A program made the translations under genes and the position numbers. This document shows, piece by piece, positions 1 to 9,670 of a stretch of 64,000 nucleotides of DNA. Under the pieces are notes generated by a model, which worked only from the letters and a program-made list of their open reading frames with translations, did not search any database and was not told where the DNA came from. The stretch's first letter is position 1, and each line of letters starts with the position of its first letter. This DNA is from Parvivirga hydrogeniphila (GTDB lineage: Bacteria; Actinomycetota; Coriobacteriia; Anaerosomatales; Anaerosomataceae): contig NZ_JAMCCO010000003.1 of NCBI RefSeq assembly GCF_023371205.1, forward strand, positions 1 to 64,000, in the 5' to 3' direction.

Positions 1-12
1 GCCACTGCGCTC

Positions 13-1479
13 TCACTCAGCTGCGTACGCCAGCGCAGCCTGAAGACGCGCGAGGGTGCGCTCTTTGCCGAGCAGCTCCAGGCTCTCGAACAACGGCGGG
101 CTCACCGTGCTGCCCGTGACCGCCACGCGGACGGCCTGGAACACGGCTTTCGGCTTCATGCCGAGGCGCTCTGGAAGCGCGCGCAAAGCGGCCTCGATCG
201 CACCAGCCTCCCATGGAGCGGTCGCTTCAAGGGCCTCCTTTGCGGAGGACAGCGCGGCCGACGCGCCGGGCTTCGCGAGCACTGCGCTTCGCGCAGGTTC
301 GTCTATCGGGACCTCCTCGAACAGGAAGCGCACCATCGGGACGACCTCGTCCAGGCGCTTGATGCGCTCGGAGACGAGCGGGGCCAACGCCAGGAGCCAC
401 TCGCGGCGCGCGGACGCATCGCCAGGCGCCATGAGCCCCGCCTGTTCGAGGAGCGGCACCATGCGGTCCACGAACTGCTCCGGCGTCATCTGCCGGATGT
501 AGACGCCGTTCAACCACTCCAGCTTCTCAGCGTCGAAGATCGCCGGGTTGCGCGACACGCGCTCGAGGTTGAAATTAGCGACGAGGGTCTGCTTGTCGAT
601 CACGGTCGTCTCGCCGTCGAGCGACCAGCCGAGAAGCGCGAGGTAGTTCAGCAGCGCCTCAGGAAGATAGCCCATGTCGCGGTACGCTTCCACAGACGTC
701 GCGCCGTGGCGCTTGGACAAGCGCTTGCCGTCGGGACCCCAGATCATCGACAGGTGCGCGAACGCAGGCGCCTCGAGGCCCAGCGCCTCGTAGATGAGGA
801 TCTGCTTCGGGGTGTTCGAGATGTGGTCGTCTCCGCGGATGACGTGCGTGATGCGCATGGTCGCGTCGTCCACGGCGACAGCGAAGTTGTAGGTCGGCGT
901 CCCGTCCGAGCGCACGACGATGAGGTCGTCGATCGCCGAGATCGGGAAGCGCATCTCGCCCCGAACGAGGTCGCAAAAGACGATGTCGCCCCTGTCCAGC
1001 GGGACCTTCAGCCGCCAGGTGTGCGGTTCGCCTGCCTGGATGCGCCGGGCCGCCTCATCTGCGGGCAGGGCACGGCACGTGCGATCGTAACCAGCGAACC
1101 CGCCGCGGGCACGTGCCTCCTCGCGCTTGCGTTCCAGCTCATCGGGTGTGCAGAAGCACGGGTAGACGGCGTCTCGCTCTTTGAGCGTCTCGAGCGCCTC
1201 GGCGTACAGGTGCGAGCGCTGGGTCTGCCGGTACGGGCCGTACGGTCCGCCGACGTCCGGCCCCTCGTCGTGATCGAGGCCGAGCCACTCCATGGCCCGC
1301 AGGATCGCTTGCGTGTTCTCCTCAGTGGATCGTTCCGGGTCCGTGTCCTCGATGCGCAGCACGAACGACCCGCCATGGCGTCGCGCGAAGGCCCAGTTGT
1401 ACACCGCGGTGCGTGCGCCCCCGATGTGCAGGTGGCCTGTCGGGCTGGGTGCGAAACGGACACGGACTTGCTCAGGCAC
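13..1479 (-). CDS. gltX: Glutamyl-tRNA synthetase
   Basis: This class I aminoacyl-tRNA synthetase attaches glutamate to tRNA-Glu in the cytoplasm. The 488-residue product has the HIGH-type motif HLHIG at residues 16-20 and the KMSKS equivalent KRLSK at 252-256, in the usual order and spacing. Cys108, Cys110, Tyr131 and Cys135 look like the zinc site seen in many GluRS. It starts at GTG with a GGAGG ribosome site seven bases upstream on the minus strand. No Gln-tRNA synthetase or amidotransferase is in view, so I cannot say whether it also charges tRNA-Gln. The PsiE-like gene lies 37 bases upstream on the same strand and probably shares its transcript. Confidence 0.97.
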   Translation of the reverse strand: MPEQVRVRFAPSPTGHLHIGGARTAVYNWAFARRHGGSFVLRIEDTDPERSTEENTQAILRAMEWLGLDHDEGPDVGGPYGPYRQTQRSHLYAEALETLKERDAVYPCFCTPDELERKREEARARGGFAGYDRTCRALPADEAARRIQAGEPHTWRLKVPLDRGDIVFCDLVRGEMRFPISAIDDLIVVRSDGTPTYNFAVAVDDATMRITHVIRGDDHISNTPKQILIYEALGLEAPAFAHLSMIWGPDGKRLSKRHGATSVEAYRDMGYLPEALLNYLALLGWSLDGETTVIDKQTLVANFNLERVSRNPAIFDAEKLEWLNGVYIRQMTPEQFVDRMVPLLEQAGLMAPGDASARREWLLALAPLVSERIKRLDEVVPMVRFLFEEVPIDEPARSAVLAKPGASAALSSAKEALEATAPWEAGAIEAALRALPERLGMKPKAVFQAVRVAVTGSTVSPPLFESLELLGKERTLARLQAALAYAAE

Positions 1480-1516
1480 TGTGATACCTCCGTTGCTGTT
1501 CGTCGAGCGCAGAGCG

Positions 1517-1948
1517 CTACTGCTCGTGGGCCGACCCGATCTCGCACACGCCGGACTTGCGCAGCAAGAACCACGTGGTCCCGATGGCGAGAATCAGGAT
1601 GCCCAACGAGACGGACTTGAGCAGGACGTAGCTCGCGTCAGAACCGGTCTCGAACACGACGATCTTGCGCACGACGGCGACCAGACCGGCCTCCATCACC
1701 GTCGCGATGATGTTCCGCTTCTCGAGGTAGGCGAGCGCGATGCTGAACAGCTCGATGACGACGAAGACGACGAGCACTGAATCGAGGACGCGCAGCACGC
1801 TCTCGGGCGTCAGGTACCCCTTTGCAGACACCGCTGCGGCGAGCTCCACGATGAGGTCGACGGCGCCCAGAGCAGCGATGACGACGAGCAGGGCCGCGAC
1901 GACGAACTCCACGTAGTGAACTGCACGGTCGAGCAGCTTCGTAACCAC
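1517..1948 (-). CDS. PsiE-like phosphate-starvation family membrane protein
   Basis: This small integral membrane protein has about four hydrophobic segments and resembles the phosphate-starvation-inducible PsiE family, whose biochemical role is not established. The frame extends up to an ATG at 1975. I prefer the GTG at 1946-1948, because an AGGAGG site lies four to five bases before it while nothing resembling a ribosome site precedes the ATG. A TATCAT box (1974-1979 on the minus strand) would also place the transcript start downstream of that ATG. TATCAT recurs as a -10 box in this window. The protein is about 143 residues and sits upstream of gltX on the same strand. Family assignment is by overall sequence character, so it is moderately firm. 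Confidence 0.75.
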   Translation of the reverse strand: MVTKLLDRAVHYVEFVVAALLVVIAALGAVDLIVELAAAVSAKGYLTPESVLRVLDSVLVVFVVIELFSIALAYLEKRNIIATVMEAGLVAVVRKIVVFETGSDASYVLLKSVSLGILILAIGTTWFLLRKSGVCEIGSAHEQ

Positions 1949-2019
1949 GAGACCTCCTATCGATGTCTCGGACATGATACCGCACGATGCGCTTCGAGGG
2001 CCTGAGCGCAGCCCGCTTC

Positions 2020-2048
2020 TTGCGAACGCCGTCTCGCGATGCTACCCT
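2020..2048 (+). promoter_or_regulatory. Promoter of SAM riboswitch-metK
   Basis: TTGCGA (2020-2025) and TACCCT (2043-2048) are separated by exactly 17 bases. The predicted transcript start, about 2055, falls just before the first strand of the riboswitch P1 helix at 2057, which supports both calls. Confidence 0.65.
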
Positions 2049-2056
2049 CATCACGA

Positions 2057-2187
2057 CTCATCACGAGGCAGCGGGTAACCGCTGCAGAGGGCGTAGGGAC
2101 CGCACCCGAGGAGGCCCCGGCAACCGGGCTCGAAAACGTGCCACGGTGCCACATTGCGGCAGGCGAGATGCCTGGAAGATGAGGGAA
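2057..2187 (+). promoter_or_regulatory. SAM-I (S-box) riboswitch aptamer
   Basis: The element lies directly upstream of metK, a classic SAM-regulated gene. P1 pairs CTCATC (2057-2062) with GATGAG (2178-2183). The conserved core follows: AGAGGGC, AGGGAC, CCGGCAACC, GGTGCCA, then a CAGGC/GCCTG P4 hairpin. P3 pairs ACCGGGC with GCC-A-CGGT with one bulged A. Between the J1/2 GAG and the P2 helix there is an extra seven-pair hairpin, GCAGCGG-GTAA-CCGCTGC (2068-2085), which I do not recognise from the standard fold. The 3' strand of P1, AAGATGAGGGA (2176-2186), can pair with TCCCTTGTCTT (2208-2218) to form an antiterminator of eleven pairs, two of them G-U. Confidence 0.93.
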
Positions 2188-2208
2188 TAGCGGAGCAGTG
2201 CGCGATGT

Positions 2209-2240
2209 CCCTTGTCTTGTGCAGGCAAGGGGCTTTTTTC
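2209..2240 (+). terminator. SAM-controlled intrinsic terminator
   Basis: CCCTTGTCT (2209-2217) and AGGCAAGGG (2223-2231) form a nine-pair stem (one G-U) around a five-base loop, followed by GC and six T residues. The 5' half overlaps the antiterminator pairing partner of the riboswitch P1 strand. High SAM should therefore give termination before metK. Confidence 0.92.
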
Positions 2241-2283
2241 TGCCGCCGACGGCCGGTCTTGCGCCGCGAGAGAAGGAGAGGCC

Positions 2284-3528
2284 ATGCCACGCGAGTATCT
2301 CTTCACGTCCGAGTCGGTGACCGAAGGCCACCCCGACAAGATGTGCGATCAGATCTCTGACGCCATCCTCGATGCCATCATCGAGCGCGAGCAGCAGCTC
2401 GCCGACGAGGGTTACGTGACGGACAAGGGCTCGGCCGCTTCGCCCGACTACGTCCGGGTCGCATGCGAGACGCTGGTCACCACCGGCCTCGTCGTGGTCG
2501 CAGGGGAGATCAGGACGCACGCCTACGTCGACATCCCCACCATCGTCCGCGAGACCGTGAAGGACATCGGCTACACGCGCGCCAAGTACGGCTTCGACTA
2601 CGACACCTGCGGCGTCGTCACCTCCGTCCATGAGCAGAGCCCCGACATCGCGATCGGCGTGGACGAAGCGTACGAGGCCAAGCACGGCGACAGGGACCCG
2701 CTCGACCTCATCGGTGCTGGCGACCAGGGGATGATGTTCGGGTACGCGTGCACTGAGACCTCGCAGCTCATGCCGATGCCGATATACCTCGCGCACCGGC
2801 TCGCAGAACGGCTCACCGCCGTCAGGAAGGCCGAGGTCCTGCCGTATCTGAGGCCCGACGGAAAGACGCAGGTGACGGTGCGCTACGTCGACGGCAGGCC
2901 GGTCGCCGTCGAGAAGATCCTCATCTCGTCGCAGCACGCTGACGGCGTTGACATCGAGAACCTCATGCGCCCGGATCTCATCGAGCACGTCATCGAGCCG
3001 GTCTTCGATCTCGAGGGCATCGAGTGGCGAGACGCGGAGATTTACGTCAATCCGACGGGCAGGTTCGTGATCGGCGGACCCATGGGCGACTCGGGTCTCA
3101 CTGGGCGCAAGATCATCGTCGACACCTACGGCGGCATGGGTCGCCATGGAGGGGGCGCCTTCTCCGGCAAGGACTGCACCAAGGTCGACCGCTCCGCTGC
3201 CTATGCGGCCCGGTGGGTCGCGAAGAACGTGGTTGCCGCGGGGCTCGCGGAGCGCTGCGAGATCCAGATCGCGTACGCCATCGGCGTCGCGCATCCGCTC
3301 TCGGTCACCATCGAGACCTTCGGTACCGAGACCATGCCGGTCGAGCGCATCGAGAAGGCCGTTCTCGAGGTCTTCGACCTTCGGCCCGGTGCCATCATCC
3401 GGGACCTCGACCTGCGTAGGCCCATCTACCGCAAGACGGCGGCGTACGGTCACTTCGGACGCGACGACGCCGCGTTCACCTGGGAGCGGACCGACCGCGT
3501 GGACGACTTGCTGGCTGCAGTCCAATAA
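2284..3528 (+). CDS. metK: S-adenosylmethionine synthetase
   Basis: MetK makes S-adenosylmethionine from methionine and ATP in the cytoplasm. The 414-residue protein shows the GHPDK ATP motif at 15-19, the GAGDQG signature at 144-149 and the glycine-rich phosphate loop GGGAFSGKD at 289-297, with the family's usual length. I chose the ATG at 2284 because AAGGAGAGG precedes it. The open frame runs 24 codons further upstream, but that stretch overlaps the terminator hairpin of the riboswitch leader. Expression is very likely repressed by its product through the upstream SAM-I riboswitch. A 13-pair hairpin follows the gene. Confidence 0.98.
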   Translation: MPREYLFTSESVTEGHPDKMCDQISDAILDAIIEREQQLADEGYVTDKGSAASPDYVRVACETLVTTGLVVVAGEIRTHAYVDIPTIVRETVKDIGYTRAKYGFDYDTCGVVTSVHEQSPDIAIGVDEAYEAKHGDRDPLDLIGAGDQGMMFGYACTETSQLMPMPIYLAHRLAERLTAVRKAEVLPYLRPDGKTQVTVRYVDGRPVAVEKILISSQHADGVDIENLMRPDLIEHVIEPVFDLEGIEWRDAEIYVNPTGRFVIGGPMGDSGLTGRKIIVDTYGGMGRHGGGAFSGKDCTKVDRSAAYAARWVAKNVVAAGLAERCEIQIAYAIGVAHPLSVTIETFGTETMPVERIEKAVLEVFDLRPGAIIRDLDLRRPIYRKTAAYGHFGRDDAAFTWERTDRVDDLLAAVQ

Positions 3529-3543
3529 CAGAGCGTGACGCAC

Positions 3544-3578
3544 CGACGAGCCGCCGGCACCGTGTCGGCGGCTCGTCG
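3544..3578 (+). terminator. Hairpin terminator after metK
   Basis: CGACGAGCCGCCG (3544-3556) and its perfect complement (3566-3578) form a 13-pair stem with a nine-base loop. No U-tract follows, as with most hairpins in this window. Confidence 0.6.
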
Positions 3579-3609
3579 TATGCTGTGGGCGAAGCAACGG
3601 AGGTGCTGG

Positions 3610-5832
3610 GTGCTGTTCGCTGCGCAGGTCTTGCTCGACGTGACGCCGCGCTCGCTTGCGCGGCCGCTCGACTATGCCGTGCCGCAGTCGCTTGCCGACA
3701 GCGTCGCAATCGGCGCACCCGTTCTCGTGCCGCTCGGCTCCCGTCCGGCGGTCGGCTACGTGGTGTCGGTCGGAGAACCGCAGGTCACCGATGGGTTGAG
3801 AGACATCGTGGACGTCCTCGGCGACCCGCTGTTCGATGAGGCGCGCTGGAATCTCGCTTCGTGGATCGCACGCGAGTACGCGTGCAGGCCGATCGACGCG
3901 CTCAGGCTCTTCCTGCCTCCCGGGTCGTCCCCGAAAGTCGCGAAGCGCGAGGACGGCTGGCGGCTGAAGCCGCCTCCCACCTCGCCGGCCACGGAACGCC
4001 TCGTGGAGCTGCTCGATCCCGGGTACCGACCGCCGGCGGCCGCGCACCGACAGCGCGCCATCGTCGCGGCCCTCGTCAACGGGCCGCTCCGCGTCTCGGA
4101 GCTTCGCGCAGCCATCGGCCCGCCCGATGCGGCGCTTGCAGCGCTTCAGAAGAAAGGCGTCGTCGCCATCTTCGAGCAACGCCGGTGGCGGTCTGTGTCC
4201 GGGGGGCTCGCTCGTGAGGACCGACGCCACACCTTGACGAAGGCGCAAGCGGAGGCCGTCGAGGCCATCGTCAAAGCTTCACCTGGCTCGGTCGTGCTGC
4301 TCGACGGAGTCACGGGGTCAGGGAAGACAGAGGTCTACATGCAGGCCGTCGACGCGGTCCTGAGGCAAGGCCGCCGGGCGATCGTCCTCGTGCCTGAGAT
4401 ATCGCTGACGCCGCAAACGGTCGGGAGGTTCCGCGCGCGGTTCGGTGCACAGCTCGCCGTGCTGCACAGCCGGCTGAGCGACGGCGAGCGGTACGACCAG
4501 TGGCAGCTCGCTTCTTCCGGCGAGGCACGTGTGGTCATCGGCGCGCGGTCGGCCCTGTTCGCGCCGGTGCGCGACCTCGGCCTCGTCGTGATCGACGAGG
4601 AGCACGAGCCCTCGTACAAGCAGAGCTCGGAACCGCGGTACCACGCTCGCGACGTCGCCCGCGAACTTGTCAGGCGGCAGGGGGCCGTGCTCGTTCTCGG
4701 CTCGGCGACACCGTCGCTGGAGAGCCTGCACGCGTCCGAGACGGGGGAAGTCCGAAGGGTCGTGCTGCCCGCCCGTGCGACCGGCGCGCCGATGCCAGCG
4801 GTAACTGTCGTCGACATGACGCAGGAGTTCGCAGACGGCAACCGGACGATGTTCTCTCGGCCGCTGGCTGCCGCACTGGACGACGTCATCGCGCGACGGG
4901 GCAAGGCCGTTCTGTTCATCAACCGCCGGGGCTTCGCGTCGTTCGTGCTGTGTCGCGAGTGCGGCTTCGTGCCGCACTGCGAATCGTGCTCCGTGTCGCT
5001 CACGTACCACGAGGACCGGTCGTCGCTCGTCTGCCACCACTGCGGCCATACCGAGGCCCTCCCGCAGCGCTGCCCACGCTGCGGGAGCCCGTACCTTAGA
5101 AGGTTCGGGACCGGTACCCAGCGCGTCGAAGCCGAGATCGTCTCACGGTGGCCGGATGTCCCTGTCGTGAGGATGGATGCAGACACGACCGCCAGGAAAG
5201 GCGGGCACGAGCGCGTCTTGGCCGAATTCGAGCAGGCCCCGTTCGGCGTGCTGGTAGGAACGCAGATGATCGCGAAGGGCCTCGACTATCCGGACGTCGA
5301 GCTCGTCGGCATCGTGGATGCCGACACCGGTATGCACATGCCGGACTTCCGAGCGACGGAGCGCACCTTCCAGCTCCTGATGCAGGTCTCCGGGCGTGCA
5401 GGCCGCGCGGCGCGGCCGGGGCGCGTCGTGGTGCAGACCTACTGGCCGGACCACCCGGCCGTGCGGGCCGTCGTGTCCGGTGACCGCTCCGCGCTCGTGG
5501 CCGGGGAGCTCGCCGAGCGGCGCGAGCTCGGCTACCCGCCCTTCGGGCGGCTGGCGCGCGTGCTCGTGGCGTCACCGTCGCGAAGCGCCGCCTTGTCTGC
5601 CGCCGACGAGATCGCCTCGCGGCTCGCTGCGAGCGTGCCTGCCGACTGGATGCTTCTCGGTCCGACGGAGCCTGCTATCGGCCGCCTCAAAGGGCTGTAC
5701 CGGCGTCACATCGTCGTGAAGGCGCCGCCTGGCGTCCCGCTCGGTCCCACGCTCTGGGCCGCGCTGACGGACGGCGCAGCACGCACGGGAGTCCGGCTCG
5801 CGATCGACGTCGATCCGTACGAGATGCTGTAA
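3610..5832 (+). CDS. priA: Primosomal protein N' (replication restart helicase PriA)
   Basis: PriA is a superfamily 2 DNA helicase that recognises stalled forks and reloads the replisome. The protein has an N-terminal DNA-binding region, a Walker A motif GVTGSGKTE near residue 235, a DEEH Walker B box near 327, and eight cysteines in CxxC pairs around 448-494 that form the two zinc sites typical of PriA. I chose the GTG at 3610, preceded by GGAGG with a six-base gap; the frame continues 25 codons upstream without a better site. This gives 740 residues, normal for the family. A TATGCT box at 3579-3584 could be a -10, but no -35 is visible. Confidence 0.94.
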   Translation: MLFAAQVLLDVTPRSLARPLDYAVPQSLADSVAIGAPVLVPLGSRPAVGYVVSVGEPQVTDGLRDIVDVLGDPLFDEARWNLASWIAREYACRPIDALRLFLPPGSSPKVAKREDGWRLKPPPTSPATERLVELLDPGYRPPAAAHRQRAIVAALVNGPLRVSELRAAIGPPDAALAALQKKGVVAIFEQRRWRSVSGGLAREDRRHTLTKAQAEAVEAIVKASPGSVVLLDGVTGSGKTEVYMQAVDAVLRQGRRAIVLVPEISLTPQTVGRFRARFGAQLAVLHSRLSDGERYDQWQLASSGEARVVIGARSALFAPVRDLGLVVIDEEHEPSYKQSSEPRYHARDVARELVRRQGAVLVLGSATPSLESLHASETGEVRRVVLPARATGAPMPAVTVVDMTQEFADGNRTMFSRPLAAALDDVIARRGKAVLFINRRGFASFVLCRECGFVPHCESCSVSLTYHEDRSSLVCHHCGHTEALPQRCPRCGSPYLRRFGTGTQRVEAEIVSRWPDVPVVRMDADTTARKGGHERVLAEFEQAPFGVLVGTQMIAKGLDYPDVELVGIVDADTGMHMPDFRATERTFQLLMQVSGRAGRAARPGRVVVQTYWPDHPAVRAVVSGDRSALVAGELAERRELGYPPFGRLARVLVASPSRSAALSAADEIASRLAASVPADWMLLGPTEPAIGRLKGLYRRHIVVKAPPGVPLGPTLWAALTDGAARTGVRLAIDVDPYEML

Positions 5833-5889
5833 GCGGGTGGTATGATTCTCGCTGCACCGCTCGTCATCATCGTCACCGAAGGGCTTCGC

Positions 5890-6381
5890 ATGCGTATCCT
5901 CACCTATCCGGACCCTGGGCTGAAGCAGCGCGCCGTCGAGGTGGATCCTGCCACCGATCCGTCCTTGCGCGACCTCGTCACCCGGATGGCTCGCGCGATG
6001 TACGACGCTGAAGGCATCGGCCTTGCGGCCACGCAGGTCGGCGTCCTGAAGCGCGTCATCGTCTACGACCTCGAAGACGGGCTCCACGCCGTGTGCAATC
6101 CTCGGATCGTCGACCGCTCCGAGCAGACCGAGGTGGGGGACGAGGGCTGCCTTTCTGTGCCGGGCATCTCCGTGCCGGTCGAGCGCGCAGCCTCCGTGGT
6201 CTGCGAAGGCGTATCGCTGGACGGGAAGCGGGTGGTGATCCACGCAGAAGGCCTGCTCGCACGGCTCTTCCAGCACGAGATCGACCACCTCGACGGAGTG
6301 GTGATCCTCGACCGTCTGTCACCGGAGGAGCGGAAGGCCGCACTCAGGGCGTACCGTGAGGCGCAGACCCAGACCGTGTGA
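5890..6381 (+). CDS. def: Peptide deformylase
   Basis: This metalloenzyme removes the N-terminal formyl group from nascent proteins. All three deformylase motifs are present: GIGLAATQ at 42-49, EGCLS at 85-89 with the metal-ligand Cys, and HEIDH at 129-133 with two His ligands and the catalytic Glu. Length is 163 residues. The ATG at 5890 has GAAGGG nearby; an in-frame ATG at 5842 lies inside a likely TATGAT -10 box (5841-5846) and is less credible. fmt follows after 12 bases, the usual def-fmt pairing of formylation and deformylation genes. Confidence 0.96.
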   Translation: MRILTYPDPGLKQRAVEVDPATDPSLRDLVTRMARAMYDAEGIGLAATQVGVLKRVIVYDLEDGLHAVCNPRIVDRSEQTEVGDEGCLSVPGISVPVERAASVVCEGVSLDGKRVVIHAEGLLARLFQHEIDHLDGVVILDRLSPEERKAALRAYREAQTQTV

Positions 6382-6393
6382 GGAGGGCAGGCC

Positions 6394-7317
6394 ATGAGGA
6401 TCGTCTTCATGGGCACGCCCTCGTTCTCAGTACCCGCTTTCAGAGCGCTTGCTGCTCGACACGACGTGGTCGCGGTCGTGACGCGACCGGACGCCGTCGC
6501 GGACCGTGGCTCCGCTCCCACGCCATCGCCCGTCAAGTCGGCCGCCCTCGAGCTTGGCGTTCCCGTGCACGAAGCGTTCACCCTGCGCGACCCCTCGCTC
6601 GTCGGCGAGCTTCGGCGCACCGCTCCTGAGGCGATCTGCGTCGTGGCGTACGGTGCTCTGCTCCCGCCGGAAGTCCTCGACATACCCGTTCACGGCTGCA
6701 TCAATGCGCACGCGTCGCTCTTGCCTTCTCATCGCGGCGCAGCCCCGATCGAGCGGGCGATCCTCGCCGGTGATGCCGTCACCGGCGTGAGCATCATGCG
6801 GATGGAAGAGGGGCTCGACACCGGTCCCGTGTGCTTGCAGGTCGCCGTCGAAATCGGCTCGATGAACTCTGTCGAGCTGTCGTCTCGCCTCGCGGCCGTA
6901 TCGGCCGACGCGCTGGTGGCGGCCCTCGACGACATCGCGTGGGGACGTGCGATGTGGGTTCCTCAAGACGACACCCGCGCTAGCTACGCTCACAAGGTCA
7001 CCCGTGACGACGTTCGGCTCGCGCCCGACCTCGACGTCGCGTCTGCCCTTCGTCGCGTCCGTGCCTCGTCGGGCCGGGCCACCGTTCGCGTCCGCCTTGC
7101 CGACGCGACCGACATAGTCGTCATCTCCGCCCAGCGGTCGGAAACCTCGCTCGACGCGGGACGCGCGACGCTGAGCGCGAAAGGGCCGGTGCTCGGTCTT
7201 CGAGACGGCGCCTTGCTCGTCACGCGTGTAAGACCGGCCGGCAGGCGGGAGATGAGCGGCGGCGACTTCGCGCGTGGGGCTCGCCTCCCCGCACAGTTCG
7301 CCTGGAGCGCGCTGTGA
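6394..7317 (+). CDS. fmt: Methionyl-tRNA formyltransferase
   Basis: Fmt transfers a formyl group from 10-formyltetrahydrofolate to initiator Met-tRNA. The 307-residue protein begins with the Rossmann-type formyltransferase fold (RIVFMGTPSF). It carries the catalytic Asn-Ala-His at 104-106, followed by the SLLP loop, and the conserved Asp near 142. The C-terminal third matches the oligonucleotide-binding domain position. An AGGAGGG site precedes the ATG. It ends with a four-base overlap into rsmB, so the two are probably translationally coupled. Confidence 0.96.
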   Translation: MRIVFMGTPSFSVPAFRALAARHDVVAVVTRPDAVADRGSAPTPSPVKSAALELGVPVHEAFTLRDPSLVGELRRTAPEAICVVAYGALLPPEVLDIPVHGCINAHASLLPSHRGAAPIERAILAGDAVTGVSIMRMEEGLDTGPVCLQVAVEIGSMNSVELSSRLAAVSADALVAALDDIAWGRAMWVPQDDTRASYAHKVTRDDVRLAPDLDVASALRRVRASSGRATVRVRLADATDIVVISAQRSETSLDAGRATLSAKGPVLGLRDGALLVTRVRPAGRREMSGGDFARGARLPAQFAWSAL

Positions 7318-8669
7318 CCTCGCCGGCCCGCCGTGCCGCTCTCGACGCGCTCGCGCAGGTCCGCAGGCGTGGGGGGTACGTGGCGCCGCTCGTCGAGCGG
7401 GCCGCCGCGAGCCGCTCTCTCAGCCCGTCGGATCACGCGCTCGCTGTTCTGCTGGCGAAGGGCGTCACCCGCACCCGCGGCACGCTCGATGACACCGTCG
7501 GCCGGTTCACGCGGCTCGAGAGGCTCGAGCCGCATGTGCTCGACGTCTTGCGGCTCGGCGCGTTCGAGCTGCTGTTCTTGCGGACGGCCCCGCACGCTGC
7601 CGTCGACGAAGCGGTCTCTGCCGTGAAGCGCTTCCGACCGCAGGCCGCCTCGCTCGTCAACGCCGTGTTGCGCCGGCTCGCTCAGGAGGCGGACAGCTTC
7701 CCGTGGGGGGATCCTGCCACCGACCCTGACGCGCTCGCACGCGCGTCGGGCGCGCCGCGGTGGCTCGTCGACGCTCTCACCGCGGATCTCGGACCGACCG
7801 CCGCCCGCGAGACCCTCGCCGCGCTCGGGGCCGAGCCGCCGCTGTACGGCCGCGCGAACGCCCTTGTCGGTGAACCGGCCACGATCCTCGCGGCCTTGAC
7901 TGCCGAGGGCGTTGCTACGGAGCCGGCACCGCCCGATGGCCTCGCGTTCAGAGCGCTGGACGCTGCTGCGTTCGCCCGGAGCACAGCGCTCGCTCGCGAC
8001 CACGTCTTCGTGTGCGACGCGGCTGCGCAGTACGCCGCGCTTCAGGCCGCCTCGGACGCCGCGCGCACGATCGTCGAGATCGGCGCCGGCCGCGGAACGA
8101 AGACGCTCGTCGTCCTCGGAGCCTTGCGTATGCGCCGCGCATCCGTGCGCGTCGTCGCCGTCGAGCCCAACGCGTGGCGCGCCAGGGTGCTCGAGCAGCG
8201 GCTGGCCGCTGCGGGTGTCGAGTCGCTCGCCGTCGTCGTCGCCGACGTCCGAGACGTGCCCTCCGGCGACCTCGTTCCGGAATCAGCGGACGTGGTCTTC
8301 GTCGATGCGCCGTGCACCGGTTCGGGAACCCTCCGACGGCACCCTGAGGCCGTCTGGCGGGTCGTGCCGGACGACGTCGGGCGCCTGTCCGCGCTGCAGA
8401 GCGAGATGCTCGAAGCCGCGTCCGTGTACGTGCGGGAAGGCGGCCTCTTGGTATACTCTACCTGCAGCGTCTTTACGGCAGAGAACGGCGACGTCGTGCG
8501 CGGTTTCCTCGCTTCTCCGGGCGGTTCGAGCTTCTTTGTGGAGCCTTTGGATCCGGTGCCGCCCGATGCGTGGAACCGCTTCGTGACGACAGAGGGGTTC
8601 TTCCGTTCGTGGCCGTCGGTGGACGGACCCGATGGGCACTTCGTGGCCCGCTTGCGCAAGTCAGGCTGA
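7314..8669 (+). CDS. rsmB: 16S rRNA m5C967 methyltransferase RsmB
   Basis: RsmB methylates C967 of 16S rRNA. The protein has an N-terminal NusB-like helical RNA-binding domain (about residues 1-140) and a C-terminal SAM-dependent methyltransferase domain. The two cysteines of the m5C mechanism are present, in PCTGSG near residue 334 and STCS near 384. The SAM loop reads IGAGRGTKT where the family more often has a GGKT type, a mild variation. Length is 451 residues. It starts at GTG overlapping the fmt stop. def-fmt-rsmB is a common bacterial order. Confidence 0.95.
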   Translation: MTSPARRAALDALAQVRRRGGYVAPLVERAAASRSLSPSDHALAVLLAKGVTRTRGTLDDTVGRFTRLERLEPHVLDVLRLGAFELLFLRTAPHAAVDEAVSAVKRFRPQAASLVNAVLRRLAQEADSFPWGDPATDPDALARASGAPRWLVDALTADLGPTAARETLAALGAEPPLYGRANALVGEPATILAALTAEGVATEPAPPDGLAFRALDAAAFARSTALARDHVFVCDAAAQYAALQAASDAARTIVEIGAGRGTKTLVVLGALRMRRASVRVVAVEPNAWRARVLEQRLAAAGVESLAVVVADVRDVPSGDLVPESADVVFVDAPCTGSGTLRRHPEAVWRVVPDDVGRLSALQSEMLEAASVYVREGGLLVYSTCSVFTAENGDVVRGFLASPGGSSFFVEPLDPVPPDAWNRFVTTEGFFRSWPSVDGPDGHFVARLRKSG

Positions 8670-8703
8670 CCGGCTGCGGCCGGACGAGGAAGGGGAGGAC
8701 CGG

Positions 8704-9669
8704 ATGCTCACCACGCGTATCGTCGAGATGCTCGAGGTCACTGAGGCGGCGGCGCTTGCCGCGGCCAGGTGGATGGGGAAGGGCGACAAGCACGCCGCCG
8801 ACCAGGCAGCGGTCGAGGCCATGCGCGCAGCGTTCGACCGCATCCCGATATCTGGCGAGATCGTCATCGGCGAGGGCGAGCGTGACGAAGCGCCCATGCT
8901 GTACATCGGCGAACACGTCGGCGCAGGCGGCGAGGAGGTCGACATCGCCGTCGATCCGCTGGAGGGGACGAACCTCACCGCCTACGGCCAGCCGAACTCC
9001 CTTGCCGTGCTCGCGTTCGCACCGAAAGGCACGCTCCTGAACGCGCCCGACACCTATATGTGGAAGATCGCGACCGGCCCGGCCGCTGCGGACGTCGTCC
9101 ACATCGACGCCACTCCCACCGAGAACGTCCGCAACGTCGCCAAGGCGCTCGGCCGCGACGTGGAGGACATCGTCGTGTGCATCCTCGATCGCGACCGTCA
9201 CGCCGACCTCATCCGGGAGGTCCGCCAGGCGGGCGCGCGGATCCGCCTGATCAGCGACGGCGACGTCTTCGGGGCGGTGGCGACCGCGATCGAGGGCACC
9301 GGCATCCACCTGTACATGGGTGCGGGCGGCGCCCCCGAAGGCGTGCTGGCGGCGGCCGCGATGCGCTGCATCGGCGGTTGCTTCATGGGGCGGTTCAATT
9401 TCCGCAACGACGAAGAGCGCAAGCGCGCAGAGCAGATGACCAAGTGCGACATCGACGGCGTGCTCACGATGGACTGCCTCGTCAACACCGATGAGGCCGC
9501 TTTCATCGCGACGGGGGTGACCGACGGCGAGCTTCTGCGCGGAGTGAAGTTCTTCGGCAAGGGCGCGCGGACGCACTCGATCGCCATGGACAACAAGACC
9601 GGCACGGTGCGCTTCATCGAGACGGTGCACCGTACCGGTGGCGAGAGGTTCTGGGTGCGGAGGGACTAG
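8704..9669 (+). CDS. glpX: Class II fructose-1,6-bisphosphatase
   Basis: GlpX hydrolyses fructose-1,6-bisphosphate to fructose-6-phosphate in gluconeogenesis. The 321-residue protein has the class II metal and substrate motifs: the [15 protein letters not shown] segment, VDPLEGTN, and the later [14 protein letters not shown] loop. The ATG at 8704 follows GGGGAGG. The frame opens 72 bases earlier inside rsmB without a ribosome site. It ends one base before the convergent FmdB-type gene. I saw no terminator hairpin in the junction. Confidence 0.95.
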   Translation: MLTTRIVEMLEVTEAAALAAARWMGKGDKHAADQAAVEAMRAAFDRIPISGEIVIGEGERDEAPMLYIGEHVGAGGEEVDIAVDPLEGTNLTAYGQPNSLAVLAFAPKGTLLNAPDTYMWKIATGPAAADVVHIDATPTENVRNVAKALGRDVEDIVVCILDRDRHADLIREVRQAGARIRLISDGDVFGAVATAIEGTGIHLYMGAGGAPEGVLAAAAMRCIGGCFMGRFNFRNDEERKRAEQMTKCDIDGVLTMDCLVNTDEAAFIATGVTDGELLRGVKFFGKGARTHSIAMDNKTGTVRFIETVHRTGGERFWVRRD

Positions 9670-9670
9670 G

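Noticed and set aside
2212-2283. An upstream start for metK that adds 24 residues
   Set aside because: The added part overlaps the riboswitch terminator and lacks a ribosome site, while ATG 2284 has AAGGAGAGG and matches the family start.
1957-4248. A 763-codon open frame on the minus strand across metK and priA, and a 683-codon one at 59623-61674 opposite proS
   Set aside because: Both lie antisense to genes with clear family motifs, show no recognisable domains, and reflect the lack of stop codons in GC-rich DNA.
8451-8456. TATACT inside rsmB as a promoter for glpX
   Set aside because: It falls on the codons of the conserved VYSTC catalytic motif, and there is no -35 box at a proper distance.
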